Positions 24,501 to 38,200 of a stretch of DNA of 64,000 nucleotides are shown piece by piece. How positions within the stretch are numbered: position 1 is the first letter of the stretch; the number at the start of each line of letters is the position of its first letter. Where the stretch lies: assembly GCF_900496995.4 (NCBI RefSeq), contig NC_044011.1, positions 11,254,041 through 11,318,040 on the forward strand, written 5' to 3'. A program made the position numbers and the translations under genes. A model generated the notes under the pieces. It made no database searches, was not told the origin of the DNA, and worked only from the letters and a program-made list of their open reading frames with translations. This stretch comes from Aquila chrysaetos chrysaetos. Its lineage: Eukaryota; Chordata; Aves; Accipitriformes; Accipitridae.

Positions 24501-25480
24501 TCTGACCACTTCTTCCAATGGCGTTCATTGTTCAGCACAACTTTGTTCAAATTATTTGAGACCCTTGTTCTGTAAACATTTGGCATCTGTTTAACATTAA
24601 ATCTGCACAAAGTGCAAGGATTATTTATATGCATAAGCCTAAGCATCTATTTTACTTCAAGTTGAACAGAAACAGTTTTAAGCATGTTAATTATGTAATG
24701 CTTTTGAGCTGAAGTCTACAGTTCTGTTGGAGGCCACTAACGGAGAGAAAAAGAGGCTGAAAGAGAGGAGGAAATGCCTGCCAGCCATGTAAAACTCCTA
24801 CAAGCACCTGGTAACCACCGCTCTTCCTTGCAGGTTGTCCTCCTTCAGCGCGAGCATATGCATAGGTTGGCAGAAGCACAGATAGCTGCATCACATGAAA
24901 TAAATGCTCATTTTTTAAGAAGATGACAAGGTAGAATACATACTTGTTATGGGCAAATCACTAGTAGTCAATAATTTATTTGCTAAATTTCGCCTCTTCT
25001 TCTGGTGATCACTTGTCTGCAAACAGTTTCTTTACTGTGTTTGTTAATTACTTCTGTTTGTATGCTTTGATAATCCTCCCACTGAAACCAAAGGAAAGAT
25101 TTCCATTGTTTTAATAATGAAGTGGTTTAGACCCATGCTCATGAACCTATTTGGGATATTTACCCAATCCAGCTGCTAGGTACAGGTTAAAAAAAAACAA
25201 CTGTCAGAAGAAATCAAAAAGTTGTTTAAGTGAAATTAAATTAACAGATGAATGTCAATGCAGTCTCAATTCTTGTGTGCCCATCTGGTAGACTCATTTA
25301 AACAAAACTAAAGAAGAGGAGATAGATTGTCATTAAAGAATGCCTGCACACAAACAAGGAGCAGCTAAGGTTTTTCAGGCAGCTGTAGACCTGGCATTCC
25401 TTGCTTCTTGGGTCATTTATGTCTGAAACCGTCTCTTTCCCATGCCATCCTCCTCACAGAAAGGCCGGTGTTTTGACTTC

Positions 25481-25535
25481 GGCTGGACTCGATGATCTTA
25501 AGAGTCTTTTCCAAACTAAATGATTCTACAGTTCT
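25481..25535 (+). mobile_element. CR1 LINE 3'-end fragment
   Basis: GGCTGGACTCGATGATCTTA followed by TCTTTTCCAAACTAAATGATTCTA is the conserved CR1 3' end in sense orientation, with about one degenerate terminal repeat. Only the last 55 or so bases are recognisable. CR1 copies in birds are normally 5'-truncated like this. Confidence 0.75.
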
Positions 25536-27440
25536 GACTTTTGGGAGCAAAATGCCTGGCACTACTTCTGCTGGGCTCCATTTTAGCAGGACCTCCTTCC
25601 CACAAAGCCAAGGCAAGGCGGTTTGGTTTCCAGCCCTGTGGCACCAAATGCCACAACATGAGCTGTAACCCTGTGCCCCAAGCAGACGCTATTTTGCCTG
25701 CACGTGCCATGTGAACACACCTTGGGCCAGAGAGCAATCCCCATGAAAATGGTTGTTGAGAGGTCTGGTCAGGTCAGCCAGCCAGGAGGGCTTTGGTGAA
25801 GGCTGAGCTAACCACACGAAGCAGAGCAGAGCAGTTGGGAAGCACCGTGGCTTCATTCAGGCCAATGGTTTTATGGTGAGAGCACGCTGGGAGCTAGGGG
25901 TTTGTGGGATTGCAACCTTGGGAAGGTATGGCACCCCAGCCTGCCTCCTCCAGATGTTAGTTATATTAATCTACTTATTCTAAGATTCTCTCATTTGGTC
26001 ATTTTTCTTGCTTTTTTTTTATCAGCCTGCCTCAGGAGGAGTGTCTCAGTTATGCTACGATGGTAGCATCTGCTTCCAAATCCTGATTCTCCATCTTCTC
26101 TTTCCAGTACTCTGCCTACATAGACAGTCATGATCTGACATGATGAGAGTGGGTGTCAGTAAGAGATTGCTGCTCCTCTTCATTAAACAGCTTCAGCTTC
26201 TAGAGTGAATTAATATTTTCCTTTAAGTGTTTATGGATACAGAGATAGCACTGTGTTACTCTACAATGTGATTTTGTCAGAACAGTGAGTGTAAGAATAC
26301 AATGGCGTGATTCCCCATTCCTCATCTCTTGGTGAGACTGAGTTGATGTAATTCAGCCATGTAGAGTTGGAGCCTTTGCTGCTTCACCAGACACCTTTCA
26401 ACACTGCAACTAGTCAGCAATAAAATCGCAGAATACAAGTGCTGCATATGAAAGTCTTTGCAAAATTTACATTTACAGCCTCAAGAACAAGTTCCCTGTG
26501 CTCTGGCATGGCATCATAAAACCCGAGCCCAGCTCTGGGACTGACAACTTGGTGAAAAGAAAGGTGGGTAAATGAATTAAGCCCTGAAGCTTGTCAAACC
26601 TGGGTGTTGTTGACTGCCTGAAGCACACAGTCCCCAGAGGTACGGGACCTCTGCCAGTGTGATGCCTGGACATCAATGTTCACATCCTGGGAACTGCTAG
26701 GAGAAAGACTAACTGACATGAACTTTGATGATGGGCACCATGAGAGAAGCAACCTGGCTGACCAGGCTCAAGACCATTTCAGCTGCTAAAGCTCACAGTC
26801 AGCACAAAGAAGCATTGAGTCCTGAAAGCTTCATCTTGGCAAGCAGCAGTCCAATAAAAGGTGTGTTAGTGTCAGCTTGGCGACTCTTACCATGGGTTCT
26901 TCCAAATTAAACACACCTGTGGCTGCTGCTAGAACAGGAAAAAATGCCTTATCCCTTTGCACTGAGCCCCCCACAATGGAAGATCACTGAACTGGAAAGG
27001 CACGTCGAGTTTCAAAGCTGCAGTTCCTGCTTGGCTTTTGTGTGTCCACATTGCAGCTGGTGGTAACGTCGAGGCACGGCACTGGAAAAAGCCTCAAGCG
27101 GAGATAGAGGTTGGGGCTCTGCACAAAACCCTGACCTATGCCACTTTGCCAAAATAAACAGATTTTCATCACAGCTCCAAGGGATAGAGGGCATCTGAGT
27201 TGCCTAGACACAGGCCCTGCAGCACAGCCTGGCTACGTGATGTATAGTTTAGAACTTCTAGACCCTCCTTTTCACCCTCCTCCCCTTAACTCCTACAGCA
27301 GGACCTACAGCACTGCCAGAAATTAGGAGCGTTGAGGACACAGGAGGGGCTGCCCTTACTCGCTGCTCCTCTTTGCCTGGTGACACCACGGCCAGCAGCT
27401 CAGAGCGGCGATTGCAGGGCAGCTCCCGTGCTGCTGGCCC

Positions 27441-27476
27441 AGGGACAGGGACCGGGATGGGGACAGGGACAGGGAG
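27441..27476 (+). repeat. GGGACA-type G-rich tract, G-quadruplex candidate
   Basis: Six runs of at least three G are separated by 2-4 bases (AGGGACAGGGACCGGGATGG and then GGACAGGGACAGGG). This meets the usual G4 pattern on the + strand. Confidence 0.75.
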
Positions 27477-29639
27477 CTCTGGTCCTGTGAGGAAAGGGCT
27501 CTCACCAGGCTTGGCACTTGCAGACATTGTGAGAGGATCAGGCGTGCTTCGTGAAAATGAAAGCCTCACAGGATTCATCTCCCAGCTCTAATAAAAGTCT
27601 GCTGGACCCATATAAACTCTGCTGATTCAGAGATTTGTCCAAGCTCATTTTCCTTAATGCTTCCCCTGCTCCTGCACCAGGGAGCAAGAGACAGCCCGTT
27701 CCCGATAGGCACCTCCAAGAAACTCATGTTCCTGGAAACTCAGGACTGAGAAGGCAACTCTATTTTTTACAGCAGTAGAGCATATTCCTTCTCTAAGGTC
27801 CTTCTGTTAAAAGAGCAGGCTATTGTTATATCTCTATTTGGCAAGAAAAAAACTTAAGATTGATCAATGACTTGGGGTTACTTTTTCCTTAATGACTGCA
27901 ACTGCTTTGCTCTCTCAATGTTTTTTTTAGGGATATTGTTTACTCCAGCTTCAGCCCTGCTCAGAACACTTGGAATTCAAATAAACTGCATTGCATTGCA
28001 TTTTCTGGCAGGCACCCAGTGCAATGAATTTCAAACTAGTGTTTGATTTTGTCAGCTACAAGGCGGAGAGGCATCTCAGTAGTCAAGACTAATTCTTCCA
28101 GTTGCTACACAGCATGACCCCATGAATTTGCTGCCAGTCACATCGCTGAGGTCATGTTATCCCTCAGTAACAGTACCCCAAAAATATGGTAAAGTGCAGA
28201 TGGTGATCTGCAGAGTTAGGAGACTTTGAACCTGTGGTATTTAGTACCTGGAATTAACTGTGGGTGTATCTAATGACATTTGGAAGAAAGATAAAAGATT
28301 TTCAACCTTTAGGGTGATTCACAGAGACTTAAAATATTTTGAGTTATTTGTGGTTGCAGATCTTAAACAGATAATTGAAAATGTGTTGACCAGACATGAC
28401 TTTTCATTAGTTAGACAAGAAGAACAAATCAACTTTTTTGAAGTCAAGAGATCTTCCCAAAAATACAATTCCCCCTTCCCCCCAAAATTGATGTTAATAT
28501 ATATTTTCAAGTCAAGGTTTCCCGAAGTGCTTTACAACATGCTACATGATGAACATGAAGACAAAGTATCTCTCAGACTTATTAAACACTGTGACCCATG
28601 CACAGCATGGGCTATTTAACGCCAGCTTTGAAGGAGGATCCTGGCCAAGCCTCCTCCCTCCCACTCATTTTACACGCACAAATTAGCCGGAGCCTCCCTG
28701 GTTCCTCGCACGCTTCAAGCAAGTCTCCTGCAGCGCTGAGATGTTTGCGCTTCCCCTTCCTCTTCAGAAAGAGCCCTCCCACCAAGCAGCCCGATTGCCG
28801 AAATCTTCATGTCAGCCTGGAGACTGGAAACAATACTGCTGTTGCACAAGCCGACCCCCAAAACATTGAAGGGTTGTGCCTGATTTCTTCATGAATGACC
28901 TTCCTGTCACCAGGGCCATGAGGAAGGCCAGATCCCCCCCCCCAAGCCCTGGCTGCCACCCTACAAGAGCCGAGTATTTCTGCTACAGTGCTCAGCGGCA
29001 GGCGCTGCTCATATTTGGCTCTTACGACTCATCGCCTGAAGAAGGTTTTCCTGAACGCGCAGTTCCCATCCCCATTGGACCCGTAGGCTCAGACGGATTG
29101 CCTCAAAGTGGCGTGGCATTGCCCGTCTGATCTCACGGGAGAGGCGGCTCGGAGGGCAGCGTGCCCACCAGGCACAGCTGGCACTGCTGGATGGGCTGGA
29201 GGACGCTGCCGACACACTCCAGCTTTGCCCACAACCTGGGAACAAGGGGGTTGCTTCACTGAACATGAGACCCCGAGCTACGAGGGACACCGCTCTGCTG
29301 CTGCTGCTTTAGGAGAAAGATTTTTCCAGTGCATGATAGCTCTGCATACTTGAAGCACCAGTTTGGAAACACAGCATAGGGCCACCCTGGCAAAGCTCTT
29401 CTGCAGTATTTGTGTCATTCAGGGTGTTTTATCCTTCAGCTTTGTATTGATGAAATTCTTTCTCTGCTTCAGGGACAAGGTACTTTTATTTGAGACACCT
29501 GGCCTGGGAGTGTGGATTATGGATTGTTGGGATCTGGGTGCCACAAAGGGAGCTGGAGCTCAGCCCGGCAGAGAGGAGCCAGTGATGGCTTCAGCGCGCT
29601 GTGGCTGTAGGAGGCACCTCTGGGTCTCAGGGACCTGAG

Positions 29640-30870
29640 ATTCCCTCTCTTTCTGTTAGGAATTGCAAGCAACCTGGAGTCCAAGTAGCATTTTCAAAAG
29701 GTCTTCTCCAACTGCACCCACCTCCTCTCCAGCACCGGTGCTTTGTCCTCACACAGTTTTCCTTTGCCTAGTCACATTTCCTCCCTTTCTACCTTTCACC
29801 CCTCATCCTCAGATAGCATCTTGCCATTTCTCCAACCTTATGGTCCTCTAACTTCTTCCTTTTCTCTCCCACACCTTTCTTAGCAACCAGGTCTAGTCCT
29901 CTATTCCAGAGAGAGGGAAGTGGAGGGAAGCTGCTGGGCTTTTCTTCTCCATTATTGCTAAATCCAGCACTTCCCTGCTCTTACTCGCCCTCTTCCCATC
30001 ATCACTGCTTCATCCAACTCTTCTTCCTGCCCCATCCTGGCATTGCTGTTGCATGATAGTTCTTTGATGACCTCCCTTGGACTTTGACAGTCCCTTACAT
30101 CTTTACCTTCACACCACACCCTCACCAACTCTCACCTCCACACAGATGCCCATTTGATTACCTGGCATCTTAGCTCTTTTCCCTTGATTTGCCTCGCAGC
30201 TGTGGTTTCAAACTCACTGAAATAGATCTTGCCTTTGCCATGGACTGCTTCCTCATTGGTCTGCTTGACTGCGATGATGGTATCTGCTTTAATACTGCTC
30301 TCTGCATCTGACAGGTCAATACCAGCTTCCACTAAGTCCCCTCAGTCCTTTTCCTGGGTATCATCTTTCACTTGCTCCCTCCTCTGGATACAACTGTTTC
30401 TATGTCTCAGTTTTCTTCATCTTCTGCCATCTCTCTAAAATCTGTCATTTCTTCTCACATCATTTCACAGACTTCCTCCTTTCCAGTTTTTCTGCTCTTG
30501 CACCTGCTCCCTTCAGAGTACTACACTGAATTATTTTCTTCACTCTCTGGTTTTGCCCTCTTGCTTCCTAGCACTCACTGGCTCCACCTCATCAAATACT
30601 AGCTTCTCTTTTTACCTTTCAGACCTTCCCTAGGTGACCATTCTCAGACTTTATCATCCTTCAGCCTTTGACATTGCCTTGCTTTCTCCTTTCTCCTTTC
30701 CTCCTTGCTTTTTCTGCATGTGACAAACTGCTGAAAAGGGCTGGTCTCTGCTCAAGCATCATCTCTCTAACAAGGCACTCAGATCTCTCGTTTATGACCC
30801 TGTCTAAGCAGAATGATTACTCTTCCTTCTGTCCTTCCTTCCTCTAGCCCCAGCTCGGAGAATGGAGTTG
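29640..30870 (+). repeat. Pyrimidine-biased block, possible ancient element
   Basis: For about 1.2 kb the + strand is dominated by C and T (CTTCTTCC, CTCCCTCCTCT, TTCCTCC motifs), with sharp edges near 29640 and 30870. It is not a simple repeat and shows no obvious period. Strand-biased blocks like this are often old antisense LINE remnants, but no diagnostic block was identified. No coding call is made. Confidence 0.35.
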
Positions 30871-33800
30871 TACCATGGCCTGTCCACATTGGGACACTCA
30901 GAAAAATTCACTGGAATTTATGAAAACTGTGAAGTGAAACTGCCCTAATAACATCAACCGAATCATCTTCACATTGAATGAGAACACCCATGCAGATAGA
31001 CGGAGATAAGATTTAACTAATTCCCTTCACATTTATCCTTCCAAGTAATCTAGATTACCTCCGCAGGCACCCACCTTTGAAAAACTCTCACCACATCGTG
31101 GTCATTTCTCAGCAGTCTCTGCTGCCTGGCTGTTGTACATCTTTCCTTTTTCTGCTGGTAGACACTTCTTGTCAGGGTTCATCTCTTTTCTCCTGCTGTG
31201 TAACAGCGAGAAGAACAAGACCTCAACCTCCGCTGGGCTGTGGCAGCACCAGAATTAACAAGGTCTGTAGCTGCTGTGCCTCAGAGTCAGGGCTGCACTG
31301 GGTGGTAGTGCCCCATCCAAACAGTACTGCAAGGGGAACTGGCATCAATTTTCTGGCAGGAGAAGAGGCTGCCTGAAGGGAAACCACTGCTGCAAGTAAG
31401 ATGCAGAACTCAATATTTCCTCATACTTTGGATACTTGGCACAGAGGTTATGAAAATAAAGGACAATCAACTCTTTTCTAGGGAAGTGGGTACAAAGATA
31501 ATTTTGAAGCAAATTCTTTTCAGAAACCAATTCTCCCCATGAGAATGCTGGCATTTAAATGCATTTTAAGAGCTAAGAAAAATGCTTAATTTGTTCTCTG
31601 CTGCCAGACAGGAACACTGCCTTTCAGATTTGTCTGAAGAACTTCCTGAGCAAGTGGGTTTGCCATGTTAACATCACTCGGTTGTGGTTAACTTCTGCTA
31701 AGTGCCAATATTGCTATGAGTCTATTGATTGCTTTTCAGGATGCAAAAGAGAGGAGTGTTTTGAATAGACAGTGTGACTTACCTTCACTGGTAATAAACT
31801 GTGCACTAATTGAAATGGAGATAAGACTGTTGTTTTGAAATAAAATATGCAGAAAATGATTTCTCATTTCTTTTTCATGAGAGGACACTGAGCCACTCAT
31901 TCTGATTCAATAGGTTGGTTTTTTTGGCAACCCCTCTTAGGTTTTGCTGTCTTGAGCAAATGGCCGATGAATGGTGTAAAACTGAAAGAACTGGATCTTC
32001 ACTAATCAATGTTGCCAGCACCCAGATGGCTAACCAAAGGAACCTGTTGCATTCAGTACTGAAGAGATTTCCAATGGGTCCATTTGAGCAAAACAATTTT
32101 CAAAGTGTCTCTAAATTGAGGGGGTGGGAAATTAGCTATAGGACAAACAGGAGCTAAGAAAACTCCCCACCAGCACTGCTCAAAGTCTCTAAGAGGGCTA
32201 TCAAATGTAGAGGTACCACCTCTAGTTCAGTGAATCCCTCAGCTGGAAATCACTGCTGCTCAGACAAGTACTGTAGGGAACAATCACTATACATTTGCTC
32301 TATTCTTATCCTCTTCCCTAGGCATCAGCCTTTGGCCATTGCCAAAGACAGGACACTGATCGAGGTGAAACTTCGGTGTGACCCAAACCAGACATTTCTG
32401 TGGCTGTGATGTGAATTGCCACTACAGAGAGCAGCTGTTCTGGTCACCCAATTTCAGTAGAAAGTTTACACATGGGGGAGGTGTCAGCATCTCATCCCAC
32501 CCACATCCTCCAGGAAAAGGATCTAAACGAACTTTCACCAAACATAGCTGCATCCTTCTGGCCCATAAAAGAGGCCCATGAATGAGGGCTGTTCTGAGTC
32601 AAACACCCCCGGCATTGTGCAGGGAAGGCAGCTATCTGTCCTCCCAAACTGCAGCTGAGGAAAGCTGCAGGACGTGCTATGGTTTTAGCCAAGTATGTTC
32701 AGTATGAAGTCTTAGTCCTGAGCCCACCCATAAAGCAGCTAGCCAAAGCTAGCCAGCTTCCTGTTACCTACCTAAACAGGACCTAGCGTGACCCAGAGTG
32801 GACTTAAGCAAGAGTGCGTATCTAAGCAGCAAGCACTGAGAAAGCTCCTCCTGGTGCAGCCCATTGCTGTGCAGCACCCTAGTAACACGGCAGACACCCT
32901 CATCCACCCCTGTTGCTCTGTCATGGCCTCACAGAGAATTCATTCGGGTTCGATAGCTGAGACACTTGACCCTGCGGCACTGTGGGGTTTGGGTCCATGC
33001 TATCCAAAAGGCTTCCTGCTACTGCAGCTTTGACAAGTTAACACCTTGGTACAGAAGCACTCTCCACGGCAAGGCAGCAGCGGTTTGGGTGCCAGAGAGA
33101 GCTTTCTTGGGAGCTTGTGTGAGACCAAGATTGCCAAGAGGGGCACAGAGCACAGCGTTGTGACCCACCACGCTGGAATCAAGCTGACCAGCTTCTGGCC
33201 CGCAGGTGTGCAGGGACTGCGCTCAGTGCCTGCTGGGACTGGGGCAGAAACATGAGGCAAACGCTCCTCTCTCTCCATTCATTAGTTTCTCATAGATCTG
33301 AAGAAAGTCACTAGCTGGAGATGCTACAATGATTCTCACTCTTGGTACAAGGATTCTGGACTTTGATGTGTCTTAGGGTGATGATATTTTGGCTTAATTA
33401 GATTGTGCTGGGATCAGGCAGGCTGGGACCATTTAAGACTCCAGAGTTTGAGGTTTTATGGCCTGGGGAGCTGTCATGCTGATCCAGAAGGATTTCCTCT
33501 GCAAAACAGGGAGGAGAAAAGACACATTCCAAGCCCTCAAATCCAAAGGACTTCGTAAAAATTATCTTCCAATTCTAGTTCACTTACAAGACATTAAGCC
33601 CCACCTTCTGGTGAATGGCTAAATTGCAGGAAGAGACCGCTCTAGGTCAAGTAAAAACGGTGAAAAGTTTTCAAAAGAGCAGTATTCAAGTAGAAAAATG
33701 CCTTAACTACACTTGAAATATTTTAGGACAATGCACTGATCTTCATCAAAGTGTCAACAAAATGGTTTTAAAAGGCATCATAGTGTTTTATTTCAAGTGG

Positions 33801-35000
33801 GGGTTTTTTTATGTTGGATTCCATTTTCTTCACTTGGTGTAAACTGTCATACTATAAAATAAACTTTATGTTTCAACTATCCATAGCCAAAACAGTTTGG
33901 AATACCTTGTTGCATAAAACCTTTCAGTATGTTGTTTTTTCATTTTGTTGAAGTGAACAAAAATACATGTTGAAATGTTAAAGTTTCTCTAAGGACAGGG
34001 GATGCTTCCCAGGCAACACCTGAAAGCCCTGAAGTTTTGTGTTGCTCATGGCCAGCCACTTCTTCTCTTTTCTGCACACTGGAATAGGCGCAGGGACCAG
34101 CAGATATTGCTGGTGTGGGGTTGCCCAGCTTGTCGGCAAAGTCTGCGTCACTGACTTCCTCCCCTAGATGCTGTTCAGCAAAGACGTAGATAAATGAAGC
34201 GTGGAGGCCAAACCAGAGCACCAGGTATGGATGGCACAGAGATACGGGCAGCAGGGTGAAGTGCTCAAACAGCCGGCAGAACATCTCGACCTGGACCATC
34301 AGCCTGGGCCTCTGCACTCTGGCACTTCTCCCCCCCACACCTCCTCCTGCCACTTCCAGTCCAGCCCAGGCTGCGGTACCTGGACCAGTCTACACCCGTC
34401 CTGCAGCCAGGGAGCCCTGGCTACCTCTTCCTCCGGGCACAGCTTCTCCTTCCCGGGGTGTGCCAGCAGCCGGGAGGTACAAGGAGAGGGTCAAGGCCGC
34501 CGGGGTGAACCTTCCTGAACCCCACTCACACAAGAAGGTAAGGGCACGGGGGAGAGGGCACGCTGCTGCTCAGCACAGCCTGCCCTTGCCCCTTCTCTCA
34601 CCCAAAACTGTACTGCTGGCTTGGAGCCCTGTATGGGGCTGTTTTCAGGGCAGGGAGCTGGAAACACCAGTGAGCGAACTTTACTCCACAGGTCTCGGAA
34701 AGTGGTTGTGCACATGTAGAGGGAAGTTCCTTTTTTCTTCTTTCTTTCTTTTTTCTCCATTCTGGCAGGAATGGAGGGAAAGAGTAGGAACCGTGAGTGG
34801 GGCAGCCCTCTTTTCAAGTGGAAGACGGTGCAGATCCTGGTGCAGAAGAGAGATCAGCGGCTGCAAGCCCGCTGGCTGTCTGAGGAGATGTGTCAACTCC
34901 CTGCAGCGGGGAAGTGGTCAGGTGCGGGGGGGGGGCAAAAGGAGGCTTCCTTCACATGAAGATCACAGAGTGCTTTGACATTTGTCAGGGTCAATAAGAA

Positions 35001-35211
35001 TAAAAAAGGAGGATGAAGAGCAGGAAAAGGAGGAGGAGGAAGAGAAGAAGGAGCAGAAGAAAGAAGAAGAGGAAGGAGAAGGAGGAGAAAAGAAGGAGGA
35101 GGAGGATGAGAATGAGAAGGAGAAAGCAGGGGAGGGAGAGGAGGAGGAGGGAGGATGAAGAGGAAGGGAAAGAGAAGGAGGAGAGAGAAGAAGGAAGAAA
35201 AGCAGGAGACA
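35001..35211 (+). repeat. Polypurine (GGA/GAA) tract of about 210 bases
   Basis: Almost uninterrupted A/G on the + strand (AGGAGGAGGAAGAGAAGAAG and similar), with only scattered pyrimidines. It encodes Lys/Arg/Glu-rich and, antisense, Ser/Leu/Pro-rich frames, which are artefacts. Such tracts can form intramolecular triplexes. Confidence 0.9.
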
Positions 35212-38200
35212 CCTCTTTTATTGCTGCCTTTGAGTAGAACGTACAAACTGGTTTCCACAAGAGAAGAATAATGTCCTAATGCACTCAGGTATTACCTTGG
35301 CAGAGGCCACAACAGACCTGTTACAACACACTACATTTTGCCAGGGCCATAGCACTGACACCTTCTACGCTCAGCCACGTTGCCAGCTTTCCATTAATAG
35401 CACAGTGCCTGAATTCAGCCACGGTATGTGCACGGGCAGCTTGGCAGTGGAGGGCCGGAGGAGAGGTCTCTTCGCTGCCTTTCAGCCCTTGCAGAGGCCG
35501 CCGAAAATGGGAGCAGGGTAAGAGGGAGAGCAGGACTGGTGTGACAGTTTTGTGCCTGTGTGCGCATCCAGCCCCCCTGTACGGGGGCTGTCACCCTGCG
35601 CCGGCCGTGGGGACTGGGGCTTCCAGCTGCCATGGTTTTGCAACTCACTTGATAATGCCACTGCAGCTGGTGGCAGCCCAGCTTGTCACACCTCTGTGCG
35701 TTAAACCCTGCCCCCCAGTAAAAGAGTTCCTGAGCAACTGGGTGGTACAAAGCAGGGACCGTTTGAATGATGAAAGACACACAGATAACGCTGTTGAACC
35801 AATAGCTCAAAGCTCATCTAGCCAGCTACCCAGATAACTTAATCTTGCTATTTTAAGCACTTTTCTCTCTCTTCTCAGTAGTGGCAGTGAGCACACACAA
35901 ATCAAAACCAGCCCTGTAACCATCAAAGGTCTAACCACAGGCTGGGGCATGGGATGACTCTAGAAAGTTGTGGAAGAGCATGAAGAAACAGGGAGACAGC
36001 CAAAGAGGTGTCCATCTCACTCAGGATCTAACCACTGTCAAGTCTTTTGGAGGTACTAGAACTGAAAAATATCGTAAGGAGGGATTTGAAGCTGAAAATA
36101 AGCAGATGTGGATGTTACAGGGTCCTCCTCCAGCTACACAAGGCAACAAAGGAGATATCACAGTGGTGAGTAGCCTTCCCAGTAGGTACAACAATCTCAT
36201 CATGTTAAACCAGCTAGTTTGAAAAGCAAGGTAAAAACAGAAGGACAAGAGCTGCTGTTGCTTCAGAGTGCTCAAGCTCTTGTGTTGTCTGTGGTGCAGA
36301 CTCCTGTCCTTTTTGAGTTTTTTTTTTTCTGGCATGTACTTGTTTCTGGCATATCTGACAAGCGGTTTCAGTGTTCTTACAAGAAGGCAAGGGGTTTGTT
36401 TGTAGGCTCTCCGCATCCACAACACATCTCCACAATGTGAAATGATAAACAAAGCAGCATCCTTGGGAAGAGTGTGTTTTCATAAGCTGCGACTTCATTG
36501 TGTCTAGAAGACAGATTTTCAAGATGAATCAGTCTTCCTTTGGTTTGAAAGTGAAAGATAGATACCTGGAATGTGCCAAGGTGATACTTGGAAAGAGTAG
36601 CACTTAAAAATACATTATCTGACTGCTGGCCCAGTCTGTGTACAATACACATGCACATACACACACGAAGTGTCAGCTCACCATGAGTTTGTTTTACTGC
36701 TGCTGCTCCTAAAAGCCCTGAGGCTCTCTGTTCCTATGCCATGAGAAGGAAAATAATAAAACCTAGACAGTTTTAAAGAGCAATTTGTATGTGTTTTTTG
36801 GAAGGTAGGAGAAGGGCTGGATCCAGCCACCCCATGGGACACTGGGGCTGGACCTTGCAGCCTGCCCTCCATTCCACCATACGGTCTGCCGTCTGCACTG
36901 CCTGGTGCCCAGGGCTAAAAAGGGCCTTGTCCTCACCACTCCTTTCGTCCTCATAGTGCTCCCTCTCCCTGCCCCAGAAAATCCATGCTGAGGTAAAAAA
37001 TTTCTTTCCAGCTAATCACCTTCAGTCATTTCCCCATTGATACCTTCTGACTAATTCCCAGAAACAGGCCATCTTTCCCATGCTGCACCCTACCCTCCAG
37101 CAGTGCGGGGGGAAGGACGTGACTCTCTAAAACCACGCTTTACTTGTCGGAGAAGCTGGAAGATGTGGGCAAACGAGTCAGGGTGCTGCAGGGAGCTGAA
37201 GGATGCTCCTGTGGTCCACGAAATGACACAGCCCCGTGGGACTGGCTTACATGCAAGCAGATGCTGCATGATGCTATAGATACCGAGCCTGGTATGGAGT
37301 ACAAACTGTGCTCCCAGGGGCTTGACTGCAGGATTTGGGATGATCTCCAGGGGCACCACAAGCGCAAAAAGCAATTAGAGCTGTACACCGTTCATCCAGC
37401 TAAGTCCCTCAAAAGAAGCCAGCCCTTTGCATCCCGGTGTGGGTGCCCACAGCTGGCAAAGCGCCTGGCCTTCCTCCCCTTACAGCTGCGTTCCCCACCA
37501 GTAAGGCAGCTGCCAGCCGCCCACTGCGGCCAGAAGAGGCAGGTTCTGGTGAGATGTGGTGCATCAGCAGGTGACTATGGGCTGCAACGCATCATGCCAG
37601 TGGCCAACCCTGCAACAGGGACGTGTGGTTTTAACACCGCCTGGAACGGGACAGACCATGGCACGACAGAAAAGCGGCTCAGAGTTACTGCTCCCCATCT
37701 AGACTGCTTTTATAAACTCCACAGATGGCATTTTGCTGTTTACTCTAGCCACAACAACTGTGGGGGACAATTCAGTTCTCGAAGGTCTCCAGTCCGATTT
37801 TTATCTCAAAATGTGTATATATAGAATTAATTTGGAGCTGCATTCTTCCCCAAATTATTCCACTGGGCAGCTCACACAAGCCAGTTGCTCGCTGACAGCC
37901 CAAAGTAGAGCAATTACTCATAGGCTAATGGGCTTTGTCAAAGTAAGGTTGTTTTTTTCTCCTCAAACATCACTAAAAGAAGGAAACCGAGGTATCAGCA
38001 CCAGGAAGAAGTGTTGCGTGGCTGGGATGTCAAGCAGTAGCAAAATAGTGCTATTGCTGTGGGTGGTGCGTCACAGCATAACCAGCTCCTTGCAGGGGAA
38101 AAATGGGATGGGAAGGACAGACAGAAGACTGAGTAAGAAGCGGGAGGCAGTGGTCTGCACTGAGGCTACACCAAGGCCAACAGTCAAGCTCAGCCCTGAC

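Larger units (their letters stand above)
20441..25480. other. Non-coding stretch, no gene recognised
   Basis: It contains an 18-base C run at 20950-20967 and a short degenerate minisatellite at 21482-21575. The GC-rich part (21190-21850) gives overlapping open frames on both strands, the longest 192 codons on the + strand, none resembling a known protein. From 22300 to 25480 the sequence is AT-richer and unique, with no repeat family recognised. Confidence 0.5.

Noticed and set aside
28260-28619. 119-codon + strand ORF in AT-rich DNA
   Set aside because: No family resemblance, and its length is within chance for this window.
34256-34978. 240-codon + strand ORF
   Set aside because: It crosses a GC-rich patch and a T/C run, has no recognisable domain, and changes composition along its length. 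Kept only as a possible exon finding for a small part.
35013-35260. Lys/Arg-rich and Leu/Ser-rich ORFs
   Set aside because: They are translations of the polypurine tract.
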